Positions 40,416-48,512 of a stretch of 64,000 nt of DNA are shown here, piece by piece. Numbering within the stretch: the stretch's first letter is position 1; every line of letters begins with the position of its first letter. This DNA is from Alphaproteobacteria bacterium (GTDB lineage: Bacteria; Pseudomonadota; Alphaproteobacteria; Rickettsiales; UBA3002), in the NCBI GenBank assembly GCA_017302575.1, contig JAFLDD010000001.1:1050629-1114628 (forward strand). The letters run 5' to 3'. Position numbers and translations under genes: made by a program. The notes beneath the pieces were generated by a model. That model was not told the DNA's origin. It ran no database searches and saw only the letters and a program-made list of their open reading frames with translations.

Positions 40416-40864
40416 CGGCGAACCGTGCCGAGCACTTCATTACCTGTCCCACGATACTCAAGCTCATCGAACGATAACTTCATCGCGGTGCAGATGCCAC
40501 GACCATTAGGGCGCGCTGGGTCTATCGTATCGCATTGCATGTAAGCACCCCAATCAAATCCTTTGCCTTGGTCACGTATCATTACATACATGGCCTTACC
40601 ATCTGCCTGAATGGATAGTTCGGCGTATAGGTGACGATATTCTGGGAGCTCTAGCCTGCGAATGATCTCATCATGCCACGTACCGCTTTCGACCAATTTG
40701 GTTTTTTCATCATAGGTGATACCGAGATTGCCATGTTCTATGGCATTCACCATCAACTCTTGCAGACCATACGTCACTGCTTTGGGGTTGGGAAAATGAG
40801 CAGCAATCGTTGGCAAAAGCGTTTCCACTTCCTCTAACGTTCGAAAGCGGAAAGTTAGGTTCAT
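40412..40864 (-). CDS. Anti-sigma-factor-type (RsbW-like) serine kinase/ATPase
   Basis: 150 residues with a GHKL ATPase fold: the N-box QELMVNAIEHGNLGI, the G1 box RDQGKGFDW and the G2 box RPNGRGICTAM. Stand-alone domains like this phosphorylate anti-sigma antagonists or bind partner-switch proteins. It is four bases overlapped with an upstream cNMP-binding gene, so cAMP or another nucleotide may be its input. No sigma factor or STAS antagonist is in the window. It is convergent with nfrA, overlapping by four bases. Confidence 0.85.
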   Translation of the reverse strand: MNLTFRFRTLEEVETLLPTIAAHFPNPKAVTYGLQELMVNAIEHGNLGITYDEKTKLVESGTWHDEIIRRLELPEYRHLYAELSIQADGKAMYVMIRDQGKGFDWGAYMQCDTIDPARPNGRGICTAMKLSFDELEYRGTGNEVLGTVRR

Positions 40865-41229
40865 GGCGCGAGCTCAGCAATAATTTTTTCTTTGCTGAGG
40901 CGGCGAATCGTATTGCCCATCACACGGAAAATAGCGCGCAAGAATGGGTCTAGCTCGTTAAGTTTTTGTTCAAAAATCTGCGCATTGATCACGTAACATT
41001 CGGTATCGAGCACCGCAATTGCAGAGGCTGAACGCGGGCGCTCTTCAATCAACGCCATTTCACCAAATAATTCCTTAGGGCCAAGCGAGGCAAGCTTCAC
41101 CGTACCTGAGGGCGAGTTCTTTACGATATCTACACGGCCCGATTTAATCAGGTACACCTCCTGCGATACGCTACCTTCAATGATAATTGAAGTGTCCTTA
41201 GGAAAACTTTTCAAAAAGGCTTCTTTCAT
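40861..41229 (-). CDS. Stand-alone cyclic nucleotide-binding domain protein
   Basis: 122 residues, only a cNMP-binding beta-roll: IIIEGSVSQEVYLIKSGRVDIV and the phosphate-binding cassette GPKELFGEMALIEERPRSASAIA, with the glutamate and arginine that contact cyclic nucleotide. No DNA-binding part. It is translationally coupled to the anti-sigma-type ATPase and close to an adenylate cyclase gene on the other strand; a local cAMP circuit is inferred. It starts seven bases after the beta-barrel gene. Confidence 0.88.
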   Translation of the reverse strand: MKEAFLKSFPKDTSIIIEGSVSQEVYLIKSGRVDIVKNSPSGTVKLASLGPKELFGEMALIEERPRSASAIAVLDTECYVINAQIFEQKLNELDPFLRAIFRVMGNTIRRLSKEKIIAELAP

Positions 41230-41236
41230 CGAACCC

Positions 41237-42598
41237 TCAGAATGGCAGATTGAGTGCAGTGGTTACACGGTGATTGTCATAGTCGTAGTTCTGGATATTG
41301 GATTGCATGTCGCGATACACATAGCCAAGCGTTGCGGAAGGCTTGGTCTCGTATCCATCAATCGTAAAGGATTTGGCAAGCGTGACGCCAAAGCTTGATT
41401 CACGGTCTTCACGCACCTTGTTGCTGATGAGGAAATCGGCAGCATCATAGTCAAAGTAGCGATAACCAAGGCGCGTATTCATCATCAGGCTTTTGGTAAA
41501 TAAGTGGGTAAGCCCCACACCGCCACCATACTGGTGGTTGGAATAGTAATTCTGGCGCGCGCCTTCACTGCGGTAGAAGAGATTACCATCAACCGCCCAC
41601 TTATCATTAAAGGCGTAACGCAGACCAAAGGTCTGCTGCCATGCTCTGCCGTTGCGGTCCTCGTAGATTGTGACCGTCTCGGAGTTCAAGAATTCGCGAT
41701 ATTCCAACGACGTATTCGAGGAAGCGGTAAGACGTGTATTGATTGGGATATCCAATACGAACTCACCCTTCGGATTACGCAAATACCCCTTACCATCCAA
41801 ACTCACGACACTATGACTTGCAAATAACCCCGCGCGCACACCTGTATTGAGCCATGTCACTTCAGGGCCTGTTCGTGCGGAGAACAGAGATACATCGAGC
41901 TGGTCGAGCTTATCCTGACGCGACAAATAGCCCACCAAATCGGTTTTCCAACGAATCGTTTTCGTACGATTCTGCGTATCATGGCGGTAGGTGTGATTGA
42001 CGCTCAGTGCTGTGAAGTAATTGATATCATCCGTCTCTTGGGCGCTTGGATCGAGGGTGACGCTCGTATCAATAATGCTCACTTGGCCGCTACCCGGAGC
42101 GGAGTTACCATTCGTATCGCTATTGAAGCCGACCGTCAGATTACCCGTGATGCGATGCGGGGATAATTGTTTGCCCACCTGAGCCAGCAAGGCACGTATA
42201 TTTTGCTGCACTTGTGGTGGCGGGTTTTTGCGCAGCACTTCCTCAAGATAATCCCGTGCATCTAGAAACTTGCCTTGGGCTAGCAACGCTAGGCTTAAGT
42301 CCAGTTTCACGCGGTCTAGTTCACCACCACTATTGGAAAGAAGTTTGCGCAGCGCCCACTCCGCTTCGTAGTAATTACGATCCTTCATCGCACGTTGGGC
42401 ATAGGTGAAATAGCTGTCCAGCGTGACGTTTGAAGAGGTTTCCAACCAACGGCGATACTGCTTGAGAGTAATTCCGTCATTCGCGTAAGCTGGCAAAGAC
42501 GCGGCTAAGGCTGCCGTCACGCAAAGAGCACGGCAGACGGACAATATGCGCCCTGAGCGCACGCTCAACGCACTTAGCGGAAGCCTTTTCATACCCAT
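41237..42598 (-). CDS. TPR / outer-membrane beta-barrel protein (DUF560/SLAM-like)
   Basis: 453 residues. After a long basic leader a signal segment is visible (VCRALCVTAALAASLPAYA). TPR-like helices follow (NYYEAEWALRKLLSN, KFLDARDYLEEVLRKNPP). From about residue 150 the rest is a beta-barrel with alternating aromatic strands and a terminal Phe (TTALNLPF). This layout resembles DUF560/surface lipoprotein assembly modulators and related exporters. The substrate is unknown; the neighbouring FecR-type protein is a candidate. It is divergent from the adenylate cyclase, only 16 bases apart. Confidence 0.75.
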   Translation of the reverse strand: MGMKRLPLSALSVRSGRILSVCRALCVTAALAASLPAYANDGITLKQYRRWLETSSNVTLDSYFTYAQRAMKDRNYYEAEWALRKLLSNSGGELDRVKLDLSLALLAQGKFLDARDYLEEVLRKNPPPQVQQNIRALLAQVGKQLSPHRITGNLTVGFNSDTNGNSAPGSGQVSIIDTSVTLDPSAQETDDINYFTALSVNHTYRHDTQNRTKTIRWKTDLVGYLSRQDKLDQLDVSLFSARTGPEVTWLNTGVRAGLFASHSVVSLDGKGYLRNPKGEFVLDIPINTRLTASSNTSLEYREFLNSETVTIYEDRNGRAWQQTFGLRYAFNDKWAVDGNLFYRSEGARQNYYSNHQYGGGVGLTHLFTKSLMMNTRLGYRYFDYDAADFLISNKVREDRESSFGVTLAKSFTIDGYETKPSATLGYVYRDMQSNIQNYDYDNHRVTTALNLPF

Positions 42599-42614
42599 CG
42601 TTTATAACAGTGGC

Positions 42615-44804
42615 ATGCGGTTCAACGTAAGCAAAATTACCTCTTTTCTGCTGCTTTTCTCTTCGTGGGTGCTGCTGTGTGTCATGGTAGCAAGCAAGTT
42701 CGCTGAACCCCCCCTGATTACGGACCTTACCTACAAAACATTCGACTTCTACCAACAATTCGCGCCGCGCCCCTATAAACCAACAGGCGTGCGTATTATT
42801 GATATTGATGATGCGAGTCTTTCGAAACTGGGTCAGTGGCCATGGCCACGCCAGCTACTCGCCGATATGACACAAAAGCTGACGGATGCAGGGGTTGCAG
42901 CTATCGGCTTCGATATGATTTTCCCCGAGGAAGACCGTACCGCACCCAAACATATTCTACCCCTTTGGGGCAAGCAGGAAGCACTGAGCGGGGCACTGGG
43001 AACACTTCCCGACCCAGATAAGCATTTCGCCAAAACGATAGGTAAGGCATCCGTAGTGATATCTTCAATGTTTACAAAACAAAGTTATCAACCCCATGAG
43101 TATGATAAGGCCAGTGTTTTGATTCGTGGAGACCTGCCAAGTGAATCGATTCGTAGGTTTGACGGTATGATTGGCAGTTTGCCATTATTTACAAGCGCTG
43201 CACACGGCTCAGGATTCATCAACAGCGCCGACGAGAATGATGGTGTGTTGCGGTGGGTGCCATTATTTCTAAGCTATAATCAACAACTTTACCCTTCACT
43301 CGCTTTAGAAACTCTACGTGTTGCAATGGGTGCGAAGGTCTATGAACTGATCGGCAAGCAAAGTATGGAAGCGGTGCGTGTCGGCGATCTCACCATTCCC
43401 ACCGATAAGGAAGGAATGTTGTGGATATATTACTCGCGTTCGGTGAAAGATCGCTATATCCCTGCGTGGAAGGTGATGGATGGTACATTTAGGCCTGAAG
43501 ATTTAGCGGGTCATATTGTCTTTATTGGCACAAGTGCCGCTGGCCTAAAAGATTTACGTACTACCCCGCTTTATCGCGCACTGGCGGGTGTCGAGGTGCA
43601 TGCGCAAGCAGTCGAGCAGATGATATTGCAGCAATTTCTTGAGCGGCCAGATTGGATATTTGGTGCAGAGATGAGCCTGATTTTCATACTGGGTGCATTA
43701 TTACTGTGGATGATGAGGCACACCAATGCGATGGGTGGCTTCGTGTGTATGTTGATGTTGATTGGCCTCACACTGGGTGGCTCGTGGTTGGCATTTCGTG
43801 AAGCGCATATTCTGATTGAACCCGTCACCGCAACCATCACACTGATTGTGATGTATGCGGTAGAATCGCTGCGCCGCTTCTTACGGAGCGAGCATGAGCG
43901 CCGCCAAGTGCGTGCAGCATTTAGCTTATATCTTTCGCCAGAGCTTGTGTCGCGCGCCGTGGCCAGTCCACACGAGCTAACGCTGGGAGGTGAGAATCGA
44001 GAAATTACCGTCATGTTCTGCGATATTCGTGATTTTTCTTCCTATTCAGAAAACATGAATCCCCAAGCCTTGACCACCTTCATCAACCACTTCCTGACAC
44101 CGATGAGCGACGCGATTTTGGGGCAGTCTGGCACGATTGATAAATATATTGGTGATGCCATTATGGCGTTTTGGAATGCGCCGCTGACAGATACACAGCA
44201 TGCTGCACATGCCTGCCGCGCCGCATTGGGAATGCGCGAACAGCTTGTTATTTTCAATGCTAATCTGGCCAAAACCAACCCTGAATTGCCACCTGTGCGC
44301 ATGGGAATGGGCCTTAATACGGGTATTTGCTGCGTGGGTAACCTTGGCTCCAAGCAGAGGTTTAATTACTCTGCGTTAGGCAATAACGTGGATCTAGCCT
44401 CACGCCTTGAAGGGCAAAGCAAAACCTATGGGCTGGATCTGATTATCGGCGAAGGAACCGCCAAGCAGGTGCAAGATATGGCACTGCTTGAACTGGATTT
44501 AATCCGTGTTAAGGGCAAGAGCAAAGCACTGGCAATCTATACTTTGCTCGGCGATGAAGTATTCGCCAAGAGTGCAGCATTTCAAGAACTCTCTACCCAT
44601 CATGCGGCGATGATTTCTGCCTATCGCAGCAAGGATTGGGCGAAGGCTATTGCTGCACTAAATGCTGCAGCGTCGCTGGCACCAACTGTCAGCTCATTAT
44701 CGCTAGATTCGGTCTACACACTCTATCGCCAACGCGTAGCGCGCTTCCAGTTCGAGGAGCCTGAAGATGCGTGGGACGGCGTTTATACCGCAGAAGAAAA
44801 ATAG
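42615..44804 (+). CDS. CHASE2-domain adenylate/guanylate cyclase (class III)
   Basis: About 729 residues. An N-terminal helix (ITSFLLLFSSWVLLCVMVAS) leads into a periplasmic CHASE2 sensor (GVRIIDIDDASLSKLGQWPWPR, IGFDMIFPEED, HIVFIGTSAAGLKDLR). Two or three membrane helices follow, then a class III cyclase domain with metal-binding FCDIRDFSSYSE and KYIGDAIMAFWNAP, and the transition-state region ALGNNVDLASRLE. A short C-terminal helical part ends it. The lysine/aspartate pattern fits an adenylate cyclase; direct specificity is not provable by eye. ATG 42615 is chosen because it begins at the hydrophobic segment; an earlier in-frame ATG at 42546 would overlap the divergent gene. Confidence 0.9.
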   Translation: MRFNVSKITSFLLLFSSWVLLCVMVASKFAEPPLITDLTYKTFDFYQQFAPRPYKPTGVRIIDIDDASLSKLGQWPWPRQLLADMTQKLTDAGVAAIGFDMIFPEEDRTAPKHILPLWGKQEALSGALGTLPDPDKHFAKTIGKASVVISSMFTKQSYQPHEYDKASVLIRGDLPSESIRRFDGMIGSLPLFTSAAHGSGFINSADENDGVLRWVPLFLSYNQQLYPSLALETLRVAMGAKVYELIGKQSMEAVRVGDLTIPTDKEGMLWIYYSRSVKDRYIPAWKVMDGTFRPEDLAGHIVFIGTSAAGLKDLRTTPLYRALAGVEVHAQAVEQMILQQFLERPDWIFGAEMSLIFILGALLLWMMRHTNAMGGFVCMLMLIGLTLGGSWLAFREAHILIEPVTATITLIVMYAVESLRRFLRSEHERRQVRAAFSLYLSPELVSRAVASPHELTLGGENREITVMFCDIRDFSSYSENMNPQALTTFINHFLTPMSDAILGQSGTIDKYIGDAIMAFWNAPLTDTQHAAHACRAALGMREQLVIFNANLAKTNPELPPVRMGMGLNTGICCVGNLGSKQRFNYSALGNNVDLASRLEGQSKTYGLDLIIGEGTAKQVQDMALLELDLIRVKGKSKALAIYTLLGDEVFAKSAAFQELSTHHAAMISAYRSKDWAKAIAALNAAASLAPTVSSLSLDSVYTLYRQRVARFQFEEPEDAWDGVYTAEEK

Positions 44805-44806
44805 CG

Positions 44807-47590
44807 CTAAGGTCGGTCACCCAAATACACACCCGTGCCATTGATACCGCCCGTGCTGGTGATGCTGTAATTACCACCAATATTGTCAGCAACTGGGCCG
44901 AATAATGCGCCATTGACTACGCCAGTAGCACTCGCACCCGTGTCGGCAATATTGAAGTTGAAGTTTGCAGGGCCGCTTGCTGCTATACTCACAGGCCCAC
45001 CAGTCATCTCGATATTCGAGAAGCTACCAATATCTCCTGTAAAGCTGGTCACTTGTCGGGTGCTGAGATTAATTCCTGCAGTAAAGTCGCCCTCAAATCT
45101 TTCTAGGGTCGAGGTAGTTGAGTTATATTCTGATCCATACATGGCGCCTGTATAGAACGTGTTACCAGGTATAGACGGTATATTGGCTGAATCCGTCACC
45201 TGCCCTACAACATAGGGCACCACATAGGTGGAGTCGGTGACTGCGGTGGCACCTCCAGGAGCGCGATTGACGTTACCTGCCCACACGCCCCAATGCACGA
45301 AATCACAGCTATTGCAGTAATTACTGACGTTCGACATGGCTTCTGCATTGGCAATAAATCCATTGCCACCATAGGTTCCATTGGTGCCTGTTCCAGCGAA
45401 GTTACCACCATACGTTACACCTGATTGCTGCGCAGCATAGAGATCGTTTGAGAGGTAAGCACTTTGTGTATTATTCGTGCCAAATTGTGTGGTCACGGTT
45501 TTGGTGTTGTCGGTTTTATCAAATAATGCCAGCGTGCCTGATGCAGTGCCACTGCCACTATTTGTGGTCACGGTAACGCCATTCGAATGCGTGTTCCACA
45601 CATTCTTCACCGTTGGGGTTCCTCCTACATTCACGCCCATATGACCTGCAGCAAACCCTTGCAATTGTTGGGTACCCGCCGTGCGGTCCTCATTGATGGT
45701 AGGGTCTACATCTCCCGCAGCTACACGTATTACAGGTGTTAGAATAGATTGACCTTGAGGCGATGTGCCTTCAATCATCAAGGCTTCAATCTGGTTATTG
45801 CTATCGCCATAAATCGTGCCTGGGCCGCTAGAGATGCCCCCTTGCTTCGTTGCGATACCAGTTAGTGAGTTTCCAGATTGCGAGAAATCATAAATCACGC
45901 CATTGAGCGAACCGCCTGCGCTGTCACTACCGATGCTACCGAAGGCGATTGCAACATCGCGGTTAGCGGTTGCGCCACTCCAGTCAATAAAGCCACTCAA
46001 GAAGCGTTTGGTAGAGAAATCAGCCGCCAAACCAAAGGATGTATCACGCACACCAATGAATGATGTCGCGCCAATATTGAGCACTTCATAATCAAAGTAG
46101 CCTAACTGCGGTGTGGAGAGTGAGCCGTCGAACGTCAGCAAATCAGGTGCAAATTTGAAGTAGGTGATGCCGTTGGTTGCGCTCGAGTTTGCCACAGTAT
46201 TACTCATTGCAGAGCCCAATAAGCTTGCGGGAATCTGGCGACCAAAGAATAGATTGAGGTCTTCGGTATTACCAACGGGATCTAGGTGATAATAGAAACT
46301 ATTCAGCGAAGAAGTAGCGTAACCAAAACCCGTGTAGAAGGTCGTGTCGCTTGGGTCGATCAGGATAGGGTTGGTCAGTGCCGTAGTGCCTGCGCTATTG
46401 AGAACGGGGATTTTGCCAACATGCTGGTTGCCAAAGTTTGGTGAAAACTCGTTTGCACTGATTAAGAACTGGTCGCCCTGTCTGATTGCAACAACAGAGC
46501 CGCGCTCTTTTGTATTACCAGTTTGTGGCACAATAATACCGTAACGGCCTTTGAATTCGCCTTGGGTATTTACCAAGCTAGTGCCTGATACGGTTGCGTT
46601 CGTTGCAACCGTGGTCGCTTGGTTAATGAGTTGCGTGGTATTGATAGCGTCCGTAGAAACTCGCCCCGTTAACGCATCACTCGTAGGCGAGTTTATTATA
46701 TTGTTAGTGGGTGCAGAGCCACCAAACGCGCCAAATTGCTGTTGGTTAGCGCTGCCATCCTGCCCCGTTCCAGCCGTTGTTCCACCTGGAGCTGTTCTAC
46801 CCTGTGGTGCGCCGTTTTGCGTGGTGCCACCCTGAGAAGTTCCGCCTTGGGTATTCGCATCGCCCTGTTTTTGCGTTGTACCTTCCTCACCACCGCCACC
46901 TTGGTTTGGCTCTTGTGAGGCTGGCTGAGTACCATTCGCCGCGCCTTCACCTGAAGTGCCTGCATTCGGTAGCGCATCAAATGAACCAATATGTTGTTGC
47001 AACACCGCAGGTGGCGTGAAGCTTGGAACATCGGTCGGAGTTTGCATACTCAAGCCTTGGCCTGGCTGCGTAATCTCGATGGTTTGGCCATTCGCGTTGG
47101 TCATGGTCATGGCGTCACCATAGTGGAATACAGCATCAGTCTGACCTTGTGGGCCGACGAATGCATCCGCGATACCGCCACGAATACCAATCGAGGACAC
47201 GGGCGTTTTAATCGTCACAGGATTTTGTTTAGAGAGCGCGCCACCGATAAAGCGGAAAGCACCTTTTACGCTCTCCATCGCCATCGAACCTGAATCGGCA
47301 GAAGCATCATACGCGAATTCGCGCACTTTGACTTTCGAGTTAGGATTAAGCGTGATGGTCGAGCGGTCATTGAGCATCAATTGCAATTTGCTGCCCGCAC
47401 CTGTGGTTACTTCTTCGTCCAGAAATACTTGGTCGCCTACTTTTAGGGCGCGTGCGCCTGTAGTGCCTGCGGCATTCGCTGTGCCCTGCAATGCTCCCAC
47501 GACGCCAATTGACTCTGCTGCAAAACTAGGTGCAGCCAAACATAACGTTAACGCCAAAGCACTCGCACGTATTACATTGCGTAGCGTCAT
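44807..47590 (-). CDS. FecR-domain exported protein with low-complexity linker and beta-rich C-terminus
   Basis: 927 residues with a Sec signal (VIRASALALTLCLAAPSFA). Residues 25-190 are a FecR domain (ALKVGDQVFLDEEVTTGAGS, LQLMLNDRSTITLNPNSKV, TPVSSIGIRGGIADAFVG). Residues 220-300 are a Gly/Gln/Thr-rich linker. The remaining 600 residues are Gly/Asn/Thr-rich beta structure, ending with NGALFGPVADNIGGNYSITS, reminiscent of the small barrel of TbpB-like surface proteins. It is co-translated with the upstream TPR protein (four-base overlap) and is tail-to-tail with the cyclase. A surface or periplasmic structural role is inferred. Confidence 0.82.
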   Translation of the reverse strand: MTLRNVIRASALALTLCLAAPSFAAESIGVVGALQGTANAAGTTGARALKVGDQVFLDEEVTTGAGSKLQLMLNDRSTITLNPNSKVKVREFAYDASADSGSMAMESVKGAFRFIGGALSKQNPVTIKTPVSSIGIRGGIADAFVGPQGQTDAVFHYGDAMTMTNANGQTIEITQPGQGLSMQTPTDVPSFTPPAVLQQHIGSFDALPNAGTSGEGAANGTQPASQEPNQGGGGEEGTTQKQGDANTQGGTSQGGTTQNGAPQGRTAPGGTTAGTGQDGSANQQQFGAFGGSAPTNNIINSPTSDALTGRVSTDAINTTQLINQATTVATNATVSGTSLVNTQGEFKGRYGIIVPQTGNTKERGSVVAIRQGDQFLISANEFSPNFGNQHVGKIPVLNSAGTTALTNPILIDPSDTTFYTGFGYATSSLNSFYYHLDPVGNTEDLNLFFGRQIPASLLGSAMSNTVANSSATNGITYFKFAPDLLTFDGSLSTPQLGYFDYEVLNIGATSFIGVRDTSFGLAADFSTKRFLSGFIDWSGATANRDVAIAFGSIGSDSAGGSLNGVIYDFSQSGNSLTGIATKQGGISSGPGTIYGDSNNQIEALMIEGTSPQGQSILTPVIRVAAGDVDPTINEDRTAGTQQLQGFAAGHMGVNVGGTPTVKNVWNTHSNGVTVTTNSGSGTASGTLALFDKTDNTKTVTTQFGTNNTQSAYLSNDLYAAQQSGVTYGGNFAGTGTNGTYGGNGFIANAEAMSNVSNYCNSCDFVHWGVWAGNVNRAPGGATAVTDSTYVVPYVVGQVTDSANIPSIPGNTFYTGAMYGSEYNSTTSTLERFEGDFTAGINLSTRQVTSFTGDIGSFSNIEMTGGPVSIAASGPANFNFNIADTGASATGVVNGALFGPVADNIGGNYSITSTGGINGTGVYLGDRP

Positions 47591-47955
47591 TGTAAGTACC
47601 CCTTCGCTTTTGCTCTAACTTCCATAGACGCATGCGGATGATTCATGGTCTCGGTGAAATATTTTTGCGCCATTACTTCTGAGCCTAGTGCGCGAAACAT
47701 CTGCCCCAAGCGCAAACGTATGAGCGCATTACTTGGCTGCAGCATTGCTAAACGCTCGAGCGCAGGAATCGCTGCTTCGTAGTCATTCTCGGAAATACAC
47801 AGATTCGCGTATTGCTGGTTCAGTCCGAGGTCGTTGGGTTGGCGCAATAAGGACTGATAGAGGTTTTTACGTTCCGCGCTGACAGAGGCGTGAGCGGTGG
47901 ACGCTATCATGAAGAGCGCCAAGATCGCTAAGGCACCACATACCATCAACCGCAT
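47587..47955 (-). CDS. Small exported TPR protein, partner of the FecR protein
   Basis: 122 residues. The signal segment LMVCGALAILALFMIASTAHA is followed by TPR helices (QQYANLCISENDYEAAIPALERL; LIRLRLGQMFRALGSEVMAQKYF). ATG 47955 begins just before the signal; an upstream start at 47994 would add 13 basic residues. It overlaps the FecR gene by four bases. Pairs of TPR and FecR proteins with CHASE2 cyclases recur in alphaproteobacteria, which supports joint function. Confidence 0.8.
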   Translation of the reverse strand: MRLMVCGALAILALFMIASTAHASVSAERKNLYQSLLRQPNDLGLNQQYANLCISENDYEAAIPALERLAMLQPSNALIRLRLGQMFRALGSEVMAQKYFTETMNHPHASMEVRAKAKGYLQ

Positions 47956-48026
47956 AGTACTCCTTAAGATATTTCTGCGCTGAGTATAGTACATTTTGGC
48001 CTGTAAGAGAATGAAATTAAACCTTG

Positions 48027-48044
48027 GATTTAGCTCAAATTTTA
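48027..48044 (+). repeat. Isolated short relative of the dispersed-repeat motif
   Basis: GATTTAGCTCAAATTTTA differs at one position from the minus-strand sequence GATTTAGCTCAAACTTTA shared by the three dispersed repeats, in opposite orientation to them. In its own frame it also spells FSSNF. It lies upstream of the TPR/FecR operon. No other part of the repeat is found around it. Confidence 0.5.
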
Positions 48045-48051
48045 GGGTTTT

Positions 48052-48426
48052 TTATGATGCAATCCAACCGTTTGTAATGGCGCAAATAATTCCAATGTAG
48101 GTTAGCTGGTGCAGGAGCTGGTCAAACCCCAACAAGGCCCAATATTGGTTATGCTGAATCTGCAATTCCATCTTACGGTTGACGTTACTCTTGGCAAAAT
48201 CGATATGGTAGTGAACCACACCATCCAACAGCGCTAGTTTGAGCGCCAAGATGGGGTCGATAAACCAGCATAAAACGATGGCCGTGCCGACTACATGAAT
48301 GCCCGCATGGAGCAGCCCACCTGGGTGGCCATATTTGCCCTTATTCTCGTATTGATAGCGACGCTGCAGCATGAAGTCGCAGATGAAGTGCTTGATAAGC
48401 AAAAAGCTGAGAAGCGTCATTTCCAT
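48052..48426 (-). CDS. DUF3307 membrane protein
   Basis: 124 residues. HFICDFMLQRRYQYENKGKY, GGLLHAGIHVVGTAIVL, DGVVHYHIDFAKSN and ALLGFDQLLHQLTYIG are the hallmarks of DUF3307, a family of small membrane proteins with conserved histidines and aspartates of unknown function. Three hydrophobic segments. It stands alone between the TPR and SPOR genes. ATG 48426 or 48420 may be the start. Confidence 0.88.
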   Translation of the reverse strand: MEMTLLSFLLIKHFICDFMLQRRYQYENKGKYGHPGGLLHAGIHVVGTAIVLCWFIDPILALKLALLDGVVHYHIDFAKSNVNRKMELQIQHNQYWALLGFDQLLHQLTYIGIICAITNGWIAS

Positions 48427-48512
48427 GGGTGCAGTCTAGCAATGATGCGGCTGCGCGCCAAAAAAACTTATGGTTTCAGGAATGACTTCGTCTGAATTCG
48501 CACAAAGCGTGA

